Shown piece after piece: positions 21,690 through 34,511 of a DNA stretch of 64,000 nucleotides. Position 1 is the stretch's first letter; each line of letters opens with the position of its first letter. The stretch spans positions 806,001 through 870,000 of the forward strand of contig BQUP01000009.1 in NCBI GenBank assembly GCA_022835595.1. Direction: 5' to 3'. The translations under genes were made by a program, and so were the position numbers. The notes under the pieces were generated by a model. The model was not told the DNA's origin. It did not search any database and worked only from the letters and a program-made list of their open reading frames with translations. Source of the stretch: Cystobasidium ongulense (Eukaryota; Basidiomycota; Cystobasidiomycetes; Cystobasidiales; Cystobasidiaceae).

Positions 21690-24600
21690 ATGCAGCAGCA
21701 ACAGGCAGCTGCAGCCACATCTGGTGGTGGTCCTGCTGCTCGACCGCCGCCGCCGGCTGCCACGCCCAACAATGCTAGCGAAGGCACACCATCAAGCACT
21801 GCACATCCACCTACTCAACAGCAAGGACAGGTACAGAGTGGGCCTGCTGCTGCTAGGCCGAACCAGCAACCGCAACCACCTCCGACCGCTCAAGCGGCGG
21901 CAGCAGCAGCTTCAGCCACAGCGCCAACTCCAACTCCATCAACAGCAGCAACGACTGGAGCTGCTAAACCCGCTGCTGGCACAAATCCCGCAGAGACTCC
22001 TTCGTCGTCTGCATCTGCTCCGCTCGTGTTCACCGTCACTGCTGCTTCCGCAAAGCCCGTGACCAGCGGCACCGCTCGTCCTGCTGCCACCGCTGCTTCT
22101 GCTGCTGGACAACCCCCAAGCACCCTGCGGCCTTTGAACGTCAAGGATGCGCTGTCCTACCTGGACCAAGTCAAGTCCAAGTACAAGTACTCTCCAGAGG
22201 TGTACAATGCCTTCCTCGACGTGTGAGTGTGCTCTTCTCCCTTGAAGAACGCTAGTCTCTGACAGCTCTTTCCCGCCCATCTGTCTGCGCCACCCTTCTG
22301 ACGACCAGCATGAAAGACTTCAAGACTCAGGTGTAAGCTGCTGACCATTGCAGCAATGCTGTCGGTCCTCACACTGACTCCTCCCCATCCAAACACACAG
22401 CATCGACACCCCAGGCGTCATTGACCGCGTCTCGTCCCTCTTCAGAAACTGTCCAATCCTAATCGCAAACTTCAATCTCTTCCTACCCGACGGCTATCGA
22501 ATCGAGGCAGTCGTGAAGCCATCTGATCCAGAATACATCGACACTTATCGCGTAGTCACCCCTTACACAATCCAGCAACTTTCGGCTGGTCAGTCTACCT
22601 CACTCACAGGCGTAATCCTCCCTGGTCAAGTGAAGCGATATCAGCAACAAGCACAAGCGAGAATTGGAGGTGCTCCAGCTCAAGGCACACCTGCTCAGCA
22701 AGCTACTGCTGCTGCTACGACCTCGACAGTCCAACAGGCTGCTTCTGGTGCAGCTGCCTCACAGCCTGCTCCTGCGAGAAGAGCGATGCAAGTTCATCGC
22801 CCCGCTGCGAACACAAATACTGCCGGTGCTGGAAGAGGCAAACCTGCTCCTTCGCCTGCTCAGCCTGCCGCCGCCACTGCACAAGTCAAACAGGAACCTA
22901 CAGTATCAAATTTGCCAGCCAGCAAGTCTGCAGCCACCGCCGCACCTTCTGGCCAGCAAGCAGCAACTCCTGCACCCGCTCAGCCTACCGACAACGCCGC
23001 ACAACAAGCTAGTCAGCCTCCTTCACAAACAGCCAGTGCACAACCCAGCAGAACCGCCACGCCTGGAGCTGCATCTGCACTCTCGAACAGTACAGACAGT
23101 CGAAGACCGCCCATTGAATTCAAGTGACTTTCATTCCATGTAATCTGTAGCGGTACGAAAGATCAACATTGCTGACTTCCCTTTCTTTGACTCTTCTAGC
23201 CATGCTATCTCGTACGTCAACAAGATTAAGAATCGATTTATTAGAGAACCAGAAGTCTACAAGACTTTCCTTGATATTCTGCAGACATATCAGAAGGAAC
23301 AAAGACCGATTCAAGATGTAAGTGTTCTAGTGACATATGTACGGGCGATGATAGATTTACGAGCTGATCAGCCTCCATCCACGCTTCACTCAGGTTTACG
23401 CGCAAGTGACTAAACTCTTCAAAGCTGCCCCAGACCTGCTAGAGGAGTTTAAGCAGTTCCTTCCTGATCATTCAGCGCAAGGGCAAGCTGATGCCGCAGC
23501 CGCGGCTCAAGCTAAAGCAGCGGCACAAGCTAGAGCAGCGGGTGCGAATGCGGTGGCGGCTGCTCCATCTGGAGCTAGACCTGCCGGCGCAGCACCTACT
23601 GCAGTCGCTGGTTCTGCGCGTCAAATACCACCCGAGGAGTCGGCGTCAGCGGCAGCAGCAGCACAGAAGAGGAAACGCGCAGCTGGTGGGCAGAATGAGA
23701 AAGGAATAGAAGTTGCACCTCCCGCTTCTGTACCTGCCGGATTTGCCGCAGGAAAAGGAAAGCAACAACCTGGAAGAAAGGTCGGAAAAGGCGCCGCTGC
23801 TGGTGTCAAGGACCCTGTCATTCCTGCTCAACAATCGAATGCGCGGTATGATGGCATTATATCTGCCCAATCTGCATATCCTCAACCTATCCTTAGCTAT
23901 CTTCCACCTGGGTATACCCTACCTGGCTTCGGAGGAACAGCTTCAGTCTCTCAAGGTCCCCCTCCTACATCACAAATGACAAATGAGGAACGCCTCTTCT
24001 TTGACCGAGTTGCGGATTTCATCGACGATAAATTCACTTATTATGAATTCCTCAAGCTATTGAATCTATATACTCAGGATATCATTGATTTACCAACTCT
24101 AGTTTCAAGAGCTTGGTTATTCATTGGATCAGCTCCTGATCTATGGTTGGATTTCAGACACCTAGTAGGATGGCAAGATGGAGCGAGCGTCAATGGACGA
24201 ACTATTGAGAATGGGGAATGGATCGTCGAAAATATCCCAGCTGTTGAGCGAAAAGGACCAGATCTGTCAAAGGCTGAATCTGCTGGACCGAGTTACCGCA
24301 AGTTGCCTCCGTCGGTGCGTATAACAAATCGAATTACGGTGTGGAATTGAGAGCTGACCTATGGATTTCGTATTTTCAGGAGATCAATATGCAATGTTCG
24401 GGCCGAGATAAACTCTGTTGGGAAGTCTTGAATGATGAATGGGTATCAGTGATGAGTCTCGGAAGCGAAGAAGTCTTCCTAGCACACCGCAAGAATCCGT
24501 TCGAAGAAGCACTACATCGCTCCGAAGAAGAGCGACATGAATACGATTTCCATATTGAAGCCAATCTACGCACAATAGCTCTTCTCGAACCTATTGCTGC

Positions 24601-27287
24601 TAAGATCGCAACAATGTCACCTAAAGAGCGGGAAACATTTAGATTAAAACCCGGTCTTGGTGGACAGAGTAAGAGTCTCTATCAACGAATCATTAAGAAG
24701 GTTTATGGAAGGGAAATCGGAAGAGAAGTTATTGCTGCACTGCATGAGAACCCTTGTGTTAGTGTCCCGATTGTGCTGGCGAGATTGAAACAGAAGGACG
24801 AAGAGTGGAAGCGAGCGCTGCGAGAATGGAATCGTGTCTGGCGGGAGGTGGATGCCAAAAATTTCTATCGAAGTTTGGACGTGAGTCACTTCCAATCTTG
24901 CGCGGTTACTTTCTGTGCATTCATACTGACCTCGCCGTTCACCTATTAGCACCAAGGCATCACCTTCAAAGCACAAGACAAGCGATACATCAATCCTAAA
25001 TCGCTCGTTACCGAGATCGAGGTGCTCCGCCGGACAGAATTGCAAAAGCAGATCGCTGCTCCTCTTCCTTACCGACCACCCGCCGCTACATATCAGCTGG
25101 CATACCCAATCTCCGACGAGACTGTTCTCTTCGACTCGCTGAAGCTCTTCCTTTCTTATCTCGACCGCGCTCCTGGTTATCATACACTAGCAGAGAGAGA
25201 TCGAATCGAAGCTTTCCTACGATCCCTTACTTCACTCGTCTTTGCTATTCCGGTCTCAGTCTTAGATGCTATGCTTACTCCGGTTCAAGATGATGATCAT
25301 TCTGGCTCTTTGTCCGAAGATGACATGTCAGATTCGGCAGCTTCCTCAGTGGATGGTTCGTCTGTTCAACCAAATGGAAGACGCGCAGGGTCAGCCACTG
25401 GAGGAAATTCGAATAGAAAGAATGGAGACTTACGAAAGAAGGCGCTCAAGAACGCTGGTCATGGCGAGGCAGCTGCAATTGAGCGTCGAGTGGCCAAAAA
25501 CGGTTTGGACGGAGCAGATGCAATGTCCGCTTCATCTAGAGATGTCACTCCAGTATCTGCTAGCCAGCCTGCTGCCGCGATAGAATCAACCAACGAGGAT
25601 ACACCTATGGAAGGCGTCGAATCCGTGGGAGGAGCGGACGTCACAGTGATTGTTGAGCAAGAGGCCAACGGTGACAGTTCGTTCAAGACCGATGTTCCGA
25701 CTTCAGCTGCTGGGTTGGATGGTATGAGCGGTGTCGAAACCGTCAAGACCGCAGTCGCGTCTATTACGGGCTCCATCGAACAAGCTCAGCATCCTCGTCA
25801 ACCTTCAGCTGCGCCAGTCATCCGTCCCGACGCCCCACCTGAGACTATGCAGACTGCTCATGATGTCGTTGAGAACGGGCCTATCGTCCCACCTGCAGGT
25901 GCAGGTGACAGTCCAACCGAAGATGCTTCACAACAAGCTGGTTCCTCAGTACCTGTGCTCCATAACGCTCAACGAGATGGACAACACCAGATCCGAAGGT
26001 TCAACTTCTTCTGCAATACCCCTTATTATTGCGCTATACGCCTGCTCCAGGTAGGTCTCCTGCAGGGCTCGTCGGCCGAATAAAGCTAATCGTATTTATA
26101 CTCTGTAGCTTCTGTACTCCCGACTAGATACCATGAAACAAGCTGCAAAGGCCCTTGAGAAGACCAAGTCCGAAAACGCGCTCAAGAATACCGCCTACAC
26201 CACTTTCGGCAAGGCCAATCCTCGCTTCTCTGGTCAGGAAGCTCCTACTCCCGACTTCCTTTACGACAGCATGCTCGAGCTCTGCGAAAAGCTATTCGGC
26301 TCTGAAATTGATCAGCCTACCTTTGAAGATGGCATCCGTGCTCTCTTCGGCAACCAAGCTTATCATATCTTCACGATAGACAAGCTGCTTTCATCACTTG
26401 TCAAGACGGTTTGGAGTTTGATTGACTCGAATCGAGAAACTTATGCCGCCAATGGTGAAATCTTCAAGCTCCTCGTAGACGATCGACGATATCCTACTAC
26501 CGCGCAAGCTCAGCAAGTCAGCTATCGAATCAATGCAGAGCTTGCTGCTGGATCAGACGAACACCTCTACCGCATCGAATGGCTACCCAGACGGCATCAG
26601 CTTACTTTCCAACTTCTGGGCAAGGACGAAGTCTTGCCAGAAGACGAAGGTGATCTTTCAAAAGCATGGGAACGCTACATCGAATCTTTCGTTGGCGATA
26701 CAGTCACAAAAGGTCTTCCACTATCAGAAAATGAACTCCTTCGAACTGTCTGCCTCCGAAGAAATCTCCAAACCACCAAAGAAGCAGATGGTTTGGCCAA
26801 AACACAAGTCCTTGCAAAGTCAGAACTTGAATCTCGGATATGCATGCGTAGCTACAGAATGTTCTGGCAAGGAAAAACAGAAGATGCAATGCACAGAGAA
26901 TGGTCAGAGTCTGTCGAAACAAGTAAATTGGAAGAGCTGGAAAATAAGCGTAAGACTCGCTTTTCGAAATGGCTTGAGAAGCGGAATGCTACTTTGTCGG
27001 AACAGTTAGCTGCAAGGGAAAGCAGTCAAGCCGCATTGATGACGGAAGCGCCGCAGAGCAAAGAAGCTGAAAAGAATGACGATCCTGCTCCGTCCTCGAC
27101 CGAGGTGGTGCCAGCGACGGAGACAGGCGATGTAACAATGGAAGATGCAGCTCCTGCTGAGAGCCCGATTGCAAAGTCCGGTGCTGATAAGGAAGCCGAG
27201 AAGAAGGAGGAACCTAAAACGCAAGACCCTGCAAACGAAACAACATCGGCTACTCCAGCACCTGCTGTAGCGCAGCCGAGCGCCTGA
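21690..27287 (+). CDS. SIN3: Transcriptional corepressor SIN3
   Basis: Scaffold of the Rpd3/HDAC histone deacetylase complex. Eight exons (21690-22222, 22309-22332, 22401-23123, 23200-23317, 23394-24314, 24380-24880, 24950-26050, 26109-27287) give 1699 residues. The low-complexity N-terminus (Gln, Ala, Pro) leads to PAH1 ([44 protein letters not shown]), a second Ala/Gln linker, PAH2 ([24 protein letters not shown]) and PAH3 ([15 protein letters not shown]). Next is the HDAC-interaction domain ([39 protein letters not shown]), then a Sin3_C-type region ([24 protein letters not shown]) and an acidic/Ala tail. Exon 2 is a 24-base microexon inside PAH1. The ATG at 21690 opens the Gln-rich start; an upstream in-frame start at 21525 is less likely. 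Confidence 0.96.
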
Positions 27288-27650
27288 GAATGCGCATGCT
27301 ATCACTGGGCGAACATAAACCGCGAACCGGTCTTGTTACTATAGTATGTGTGTTTTCCATAACCTCTTTGAGCGGAGCGTTTGTATCATCAGTCACTGCT
27401 GTTGTGTAGTCGAAGTTTGTCAGCAGAGCATTGCGAAGCAATGTAGGAATCGCTAGTAGAATGCTACGGTTCACATGAACCTCTTCACAGTGTTCGGGTC
27501 GCTTTCCCCTCAATTTCTTCAAATTCTAAACGCATTCTAGTGACCTACTTGGAATCCCACTCTGCCTTTCAAGTACAAGGTGTCGAGCTTGTTTCCACTC
27601 TATCATTGCTACAGATGCTTCTGAATGTCAAGAGTGAGACGGACAGCCGA
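27288..27650. other. Spacer downstream of SIN3
   Basis: About 360 bases between two convergent transcription units. No feature recognised. Confidence 0.35.
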
Positions 27651-28797
27651 CTAGCAGAACCTCCACTCTGCGTACACATCTTCTTCGGGGACATGGTAAT
27701 CCACATAGCACCTGAAACGCCCTCGGGAGGTCGCATGCATGACTTCTTTCTGGAGGCCCGGGTCTTTGAGCGCACGCATGCTAAGTAAGGAATAGGTCAG
27801 AAATCATGCATTGTACGGAAGGGAGGGAAGTGCGGCCCACGTACTGTTGTCCAAAAGCAAGATAAAAGTCTGCTACTGTCACCCCATTCTCGTTGCGCAC
27901 TGTGAACTCGTGAGGTGTGGCTTTCTTGGTGGGGGAGAGTTCGAGGCTGCTTGTTCAGCTTGATGTGCAGCTAGCCCATACGTAGATACCAAAGCCGGAG
28001 CGGCCCCATTCGAATGACCATCGTTGGGCGCATTGTGGTCTTCCGGGTCTGTTGCAGGCAGGAACAAGTCTTCTTCACTGTACGTGAAATCGGAGAATGG
28101 AACTAGCCCATCTTGTACAACCACTCTGATAAGAGGAACATTCGAAAGTAACCGATGCGCAAGGTACGGGTGATTTGTCAATTTTTCTGTCTAGACCAGT
28201 TCGCCGTTTGCAGTAAATGGTCCATCTATGAACCATGGCTGTATCTCCGATACCCATCTCGCGTTTGTGAAAATCATGCTAGTATCTGTCCAGCTCAGGG
28301 TACATAGAGCTTCATACACGTCGTCAGGGTCACAGGGTCCCCACCAGTCACTCCACGGGTCCCATCTGTCGGACTAATGGATCGCTGCGAGTTGCAGGGT
28401 TCAGATATGCAGAGACAACTAGAGGAGACGCAGACAAGATCCATGGCGTACCTGGGACCTTGTCGAGGTGGGCTAAGTCCTCTGCAGACATGAGGTCGAA
28501 GAGCGGTGCATCCTTTACGATGATGCGTGCCAGCCCTCGCCATGGCCAAATCCTGTGCTGAGCGTACCGGGCAGATCTGTTTTGTAGCTTGGCCAGATTG
28601 TTGGGGGATAGATTGCTCATTCCCCATCCAGATGAGATGCAAGCAAACTTCCAGTACTTTCGAGTGTACATGCGAAATACGTGGCTGCATGCGAGGCTGA
28701 AGTTGACGTGATCTCGGAGGCAATGCAGGTGTGACCTGATCTTGACGAGGAGTTCCTTCGGCAGTGCCAGCAGGCCTGCATCGTACTGATTGGCCAT
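27651..28797 (-). pseudogene. F-box-like gene, tandem copy A, probably inactive
   Basis: Paralogue of the gene at 29400-30593. The first 115 residues are intact and close to copy B: MANQYDAGLLALPKELLVKI, an F-box-like helix region (LRDHVNFSLACSHVF) and YWKFACISSGWG, WPWRGLARIIVKDAPLF. Beyond about 28450 similarity to B continues (SWTDTSMIF, LTNHPYLAHRLLSN, VVVQDG, HEFTVRNENGVTVADFYLAFGQ). However, the exon join after the first block cannot be made in frame with the available acceptors, and an in-frame TAG interrupts the alignment between NGELV and TEKLTN at about 28195. The 3' part still shows good splice sites (28083/27947) and a plausible end at 27651, so the decay looks recent. An alternative is unusual splicing that I did not find. 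Confidence 0.55.
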
Positions 28798-29399
28798 TGT
28801 GGGTGCTTGTAGTCTGCTGTTAGAGAGACGAGAGAGAGAAGGGCAGCTGCAGCACGGTATTGCTCGGATTGCAGCTTGATCAAGGCGGAAGAAGCTGGTG
28901 TACGACAAGCAGTACCAGCTGTTTGTCAGGTAACAAAGCATACTGTTTGATCCGAAAGCGTGGACATCTCTCTATACTCTTAAATGCCAGGTTGTGTCGC
29001 AAGATTCGTGTTGGCAAAAGCGAGAAGATACCGCGAAAAGTGTCTTCTGCGAGCCTCAACCGAACCGAGTGGCAAATCTATCGAGCCAACGAGGGACTAC
29101 CCTGATGTCGCTTCGAATCCTCATTGGACACAGTATCGCTGTTTAGGCGATCAGGCATATCTCTCTCAGCCTCTGCAAACCAACCTCGAGCGTGAAGTTA
29201 ATCAGGATCCAGACTTCAATGGCTTGTATGTCACACCGCCGATACCACTTCGGACACAAAAAAGCAGCAAAGAAAATGACTGCTAGCAGGATTTCCAGTG
29301 GGTTCGGCAGGCCCAGGTACAAGTAAGATAATTATTATATTCGATTCTCATTGTCTCGCTAGAAAGCCAGCGAAGGTGCACGTGGCGGACACAAGGCCT
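28798..29399. other. Spacer between the two F-box-like copies
   Basis: About 600 bases with the promoter of copy A and the 3' region of copy B. No separate gene recognised. Confidence 0.35.
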
Positions 29400-30593
29400 T
29401 TAATAGATTGTCCCATGGACTGACCTATCGTGTGGATTTGAAAATGAATCTAGCGCTCCCATGTTGCGGAAATGCTCTTGCGACAAACTGTAAAGTGGAC
29501 AAGAGCCCTGAAACAGTCCGTGGAACTCAAAAATTAGATCACTTATCCTCGCCAACAATATGAGCAACGCGTGCTTACATGTTGTAGTGTTCCAACTAGG
29601 GGAGTATAAATTTCGTTCCAGGTGTCAGAAGGAAAGCAAGCTATCGCGAAAACCGGATGTCGACTCCTCACCAAGTTGCAAAAACCTTGATTCTCAGTCG
29701 TATTCATGCTGTAGTTTGAGAAAACGATCAACTGTATATATATAACATCCAAGTCGAACCAAAGGAGGTAGTCCACGTACTGTTCTCCGAAACTTAGATA
29801 GACATCTGCCACTGTCACTCCGTGCTTGTTGTGCAGGGTGTACTCGTGGGGGCCATCGCCGATGTAAAAAGAACTTGCCCTTAGATAAAATAAGTCTCCC
29901 GCTCCATCATCCACGACAAGCTTCGAGATAGGGTACTGGGAGATTAGACGGTTCGATATGTAGGGGTGCTTTGTCAAGTCTTCCACAAATTCTTCGTCGT
30001 TTGCGTTCATTAAGCCGTACATCGACCAAGGTCGCACCGCAGGGGTTTTCACCGGACTGATCAAGGCAGTATCCGTCCATATCATCCTTTCAAAAGTGCG
30101 ACCCATCTCTTCGGCAGTGCGAGCTTTCCATTGTGGAGTGTCACGTCTGGTAGATTCGTAAATGGCTACGCATCGAGAGTTACGCGGGCCCGTCAGTTGG
30201 GAGAGCTCGACTGTCATTTGAGGCGCATGGAAGTGCCTGGGACGCACTTGGATTTTCATCAAGATCCTCCAGGGCAAACATGTACAGGGCCCTGAAGAAT
30301 GGGGCATCTTTCACGACGATGCGTGCCAGTCCACCCCATGGCCAAGTTCTGTGCCGCCTATAGGCCTTCGACTTGTGCTTTATCTTGTTCGCTCTCCTAG
30401 GAGAGAGATTTCTGATTCCCCATCCAGCTGATATGCAAGCAAACTTCCAGTATTGTCTCGAATACAAGTGGAAGGTGGAACTGCATGTGAGGCTGAAGTT
30501 GACGTGATCTTTCAGGCAGTGTAGATTTGATCTGATCTTGACGAGAAGTTCTTTAGGCAATGCCAGTAGACCTGTGTCGTATTGATTGGCCAT
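29400..30593 (-). CDS. F-box-like protein, tandem copy B
   Basis: Four exons (30248-30593, 29781-30210, 29579-29708, 29400-29507) give 337 residues. The start region LLALPKELLVKIRSNL, LKDHVNFSLTCSSTF, YWKFACIS has the pattern of a fungal F-box (LPxELLxxI then a helix with LSLTCS), which would bind Skp1 and bring substrates to an SCF ubiquitin ligase; that function is inferred. The remaining part has no recognised repeats: WPWGGLARIVVKDA, MIWTDTALIS, LTKHPYISNRLIS, LHNKHGVTVADVYLSFGE. If the last intron is retained the protein ends at 29543 instead, so the C-terminus is uncertain. A conserved HGVTVAD/NGVTVAD block shared with copy A supports the exon 2 frame. The frame also stays open upstream to 30659, but conservation with A starts at MANQYD. 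Confidence 0.65.
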
Positions 30594-30956
30594 TGTTGAT
30601 GGTTGGAGTCTGCTATCAGACAGGTGGGAAACAGGCAGCTGTATCATGGAATCGACCAAAATGCTGCTTGATCGAGCGGGAAGATGCGGCTGTAGGACAG
30701 AATTTCCAGTGTTTGGTTAGTTGATAGAGCATACCGAGTAAGTCGACAGTGTTGATAACTCTTCATGCTCTGAATTGCAATGTTTTATTGCGAGTTTCTG
30801 TGTTGTGAAAAGCGAGAAGATCCCTTGAGATGTCTTTCTTCCAGCCACTGCCGAACCGAGTGGCAAATGATCGAGCAAGCCAGCAAGGCATCCCTCGAGG
30901 CACCTTGACCGTCTCTTTCCTCTCCATTCACTGCACTGGATACACACTCACACACC
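30594..30956. other. Divergent spacer
   Basis: About 360 bases holding the promoters of F-box-like copy B and of the DUF3074 gene. No motif stands out. Confidence 0.35.
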
Positions 30957-31952
30957 ATGTCGCTGTTCTCTCAGTCTGGCGTGTCCCTCTCGCACATGGA
31001 GAAGCTCTCCTCGCAGACAATACAGCAGACCATCGACCGAGCACTCGAGCTGCTGGACCACCCTGACTGGAAGCAAGGCAAGACCTTTACCGAAGATCAT
31101 GTATACCAGGTCCAGACTGCAAAGCTCCATGCTACAGGGGCGGAGAAACTGCCATGGCACAAGAGAACAAGCCTGCATCCCGTAGATCGAGATATCACGT
31201 ACGAGGACTTTAGGAATGGACTATTATTGGACCATACTACAAACGAACAGCAATACATACCTGACATGAAATACTGCAACAAAGTAAAGACTTTTAGAGA
31301 AGAACTGCCCGAGGTTGAAGTCTACTTAATACAGGTGAGGCTTTTTTGCTGCTCAATTCTGATCGTACAGCGTGCGATGCGGTTGCTGACTCTAACAATC
31401 CGAACAGTACAAAATGCCACTAGGAACTACAAACCGCGAGTTTGCGTCGTTAGTGATTACGAATGACCTCGCTCCGAAAGATGGATCTTTGGAAAGAAGC
31501 TTTATAGTCGTGCAGGTGCCGGTGCTCGATGTACCCGTCAGCAAAGGTTTCGTCAGAGGAAAGTATGCTTCCGTTGAGCACGTAGAGGAAGTTACCGAGG
31601 AGGACGGCAAGAAGAGTGTCAAATGGAGGTATGTCTAGCCTAGCTCGGTAATCATGAATATTGGGCTGAAGCCTTAATAATCTTGCTAGGATGGCTACGG
31701 CTTCATCCGCTGGAGGTGCTCTGCCTCAAGTCGCTACAGATCTAGCCGTAAGTCTTTCTTCCTCTGAGTCTGTAGTATCGAGAGTCCACTTCACCAAAAG
31801 CGCGTCAAGATTCACAATCCTTTGACTGACACTGAATCGACCCGTCCCGATATTACTCTCTACGACAGCTTCCCAGCCAGATAGCACACGACGTGCCCAA
31901 CTTTGTGAATTGGGCCAAAAAGAAGTCGAATGGAGAGCAACCGAGAGAATGA
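30957..31952 (+). CDS. DUF3074 (START-like) domain protein
   Basis: Four exons (30957-31334, 31408-31628, 31690-31747, 31869-31952) give 246 residues. The protein matches my memory of the fungal DUF3074 family, a START-like lipid-binding fold: WHKRTSLHPVDRDITYEDFRNGLL, YCNKVKTFREELPEVEVYLIQYKMP, REFASLVITNDL, SFIVVQVPVLD, GKYASVEHVEEV. The C-terminus (QIAHDVPNFVNWAKKK) is a short amphipathic helix. Members occur across Dikarya but their biochemical role is not established; a hydrophobic-ligand function is inferred from the fold. Splice junctions keep one frame throughout. No signal peptide or membrane segment. Confidence 0.75.
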
Positions 31953-32328
31953 AGTACATATGCTTGTCTTCCTTCGCATCGTCGTTACGGCTGCCTCCTT
32001 TCATCACGTCCACGCTCAACCATGGTAAGATTTTCGGAACCCTTCAAGCACGTGGACGCACAGCTAATACATGCTCCTGGCTACAGTATCATAGTCATGC
32101 TCGTATGCCCACCGTTGGAATTGCCAGGAAAAGTGTTGAATCTGATGCCGAGTTTCAGGATATAGCCCCTATTTGCCACTGTCACCATGCCCGCTCTGGA
32201 CATGGGCAGAAGAACAATAGCGACGACAGCAAAGAAACGCAATTCTGCGGGTTGCTTTTACTTTTACTCATTGTACTGACATTACATCCAGACTGCGGCT
32301 CTCTCTCTCTGGCGCTCTCCCTCCCACC
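31953..32328. other. Spacer and promoter of the septin gene
   Basis: About 375 bases. The last 70 bases are pyrimidine-rich (CTCTCTCTCT near 32301). No gene seen. Confidence 0.35.
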
Positions 32329-34213
32329 ATGCTCAAGATGCTCCGGCGCAAACCTGCACGTGACCGGACTGGCAGACCACAGCACGACAAGGAGCATCAG
32401 GCTGACGACAAGGCAGATGGAGGAGCCATGTTCGAGGTGCTACCACCTATCCAGACTGGTCGGAGCATGCTCAAATCATCCTCCGCGCCTGCCGAAGTGG
32501 ACGAATCACGCCACTCGTCCCTTGGAGACGACAGCGCTACGTGTGTGTCGTTCATCACATTCAAGGATGCAGTGGATCTGCAGTCTCCTATGATACTGCA
32601 CGAACAACCTTTACCAGCTCTGGTCTACACGGCTGGCGGCAAGGCGAAGAGCATGTATACTGTCGCCAGACCGGCCTCGGTTAGGAGATGCAGAGATAGT
32701 GTGACCTCGCCCGCCAGTCCCATCGGTAGCCCCATCACTGGTCTGTCGCTTCCTCTGCCTGCTCTGAAGCTACCTTCGGTCAAGGCGAGACACAAACAGA
32801 TACCTACTTTCAATCTTTGCATTGCGTAGGTCTTCTTTCCTCAACGTTTCAGATGCCGGTGTAGTTGAGCTGAGGTTGCTCGTGGCATCTCTCCCAACGC
32901 AGCGGTGCTCCTTCCTCCGGCAAGACGTCCTTCATCAGACTGCTCTGTGAAACGCTAGACATCGACAAGCCGAAAGATGGAAATAGAGAGTATTCGCTCG
33001 CGAACGCAGAGATTTCAGAGTTAGTGTCCCGCTCTGCTGATTTGGCCATGTCGTGCAGTAGACCACTATAGTTAACACGCTTCATTCTTTCCAGACCACC
33101 TTCTATCACAATCACGACAAATTCCGCTTTCGGTCAACGCATTCGCCTCACTCTTTTTGAAACAGAGCCTTTTACATTTGGAAGCGATACATCACAAAAT
33201 CTTCATTCAGATCTGAAGGCAAACGAGTTCCTACGCTTTATCGAAAGTCGTCTAGACGCTTCCATAGCACAGGAGAGCGCTCTAGTCCGACAACCACTTA
33301 CATCAGCTGATTCACACATACACGCTTGTATATAGTGAGTCTATCTACTGAATGCTTCCCGCTATCGTCGGGATAAGTAACATATTTTCTCACACTTTGC
33401 AGCTTTCTGGATCAGACTTGTTTCACTCGAGCGAAGGATGGATCTTTTTCTAGCGAGAGCAAAGCATCGGAAGCTAGCGATGAGGGCCTGCGTGTAGCTC
33501 CACATCACCTCAATGTTATGCGACAGATAGGAAAGCGGGTCAACATCATCCCAATCATTGCTCGTGCGGACGAGCTGTCAATCGCTCAACTAAACAAGGT
33601 GAAGACGGTCATTAACCAACTGTGCGAAAGCGGTACGGTCCTGAACCCAAGGATATTTTCAGAAAGTAGTGGTGTAGAGAATGAAGGGTATGATCTTATT
33701 GGTCGACTCGCGATGGTGGAAGCAGTCGAAACTGAGATAGAGGCTGAAGTAGAAGACAAAGAAGAAGAAGAAGCTATTCCAGCTGAAACTCCACCAACGA
33801 AAATAGTTCGGTCAAGGAGTAACTCAATACATCGTTCATTACCACGAAGGAAAACTAAACGCTTCTCTGCGATAGCTATACGACCATCTGAAGAAGAACT
33901 CGACAAAACATTCCCTGTTTCATTTATTTCACCTGAAAATTTCGATTTACCATCCTTACCAAATGAACCAGAGAGCAAAGAGGGGGCTCAGACTATTCGT
34001 TACCAACGGAAATTCAGATATGGATGTGTGGATATTGAAAATGAAGAACATTGTGAATTTTCAGGATTGAGAAAAATACTTTTCACGACTGGATGGAAAA
34101 CTTTGAAAGAAAGTACAAAATTAAAATTTGAAAGATATAGGACGGAAAGGTTAGAACAACGACAGGCTCGTTCTCGTGCTAATACCCATACCATGTCTGC
34201 TGTCTCACCTTGA
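32329..34213 (+). CDS. Atypical septin-like GTPase
   Basis: Four exons (32329-32825, 32903-33019, 33095-33334, 33403-34213) give 554 residues. The first 165 residues are a basic, Ser/Pro-rich leader. A P-loop follows at about 167 (GAPSSGKTS). Then come SITITTNSAFG, the switch II position (LTLFETEPF, where septins have DTPG), HACIYFLDQT, and VNIIPIIARADELS, where septins carry PVIAKAD. A conserved septin tail motif is visible late (CEFSGLRKILFTTGWKTLKEST, FERYR). Between these lies an insertion rich in Glu, Arg and Ser (about residues 400-460). Loss of the DTPG Asp/Gly suggests weak or absent GTP hydrolysis; that is inference. It could act as a non-canonical septin partner. No C-terminal coiled coil is evident. 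Confidence 0.75.
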
Positions 34214-34511
34214 GCAGGTGGTATACAGCTGTTTATCGTTGTAATGTACTTTAGGTATTGGTTGATCTCAGTATACCCATGTTAACGCATGCTAATGCGA
34301 AGTAATCAAGAAATATGTTCAGTGAGCCTGCTTGCGGACCTCGATTTTGGAGATCGGCAGGGCTTTTCCCCTCTTACGTTCCAGTGCATGCCCGAGTATG
34401 TGAATGCTGAATGAATCAGGCGACAGCGACAAGATTGTATTACAGAGTTATTTACAGAGCTGCCGCAGCGCAGAAGCGCTCAAATGAAGCCAACAAAGAT
34501 GATTTCGACTT

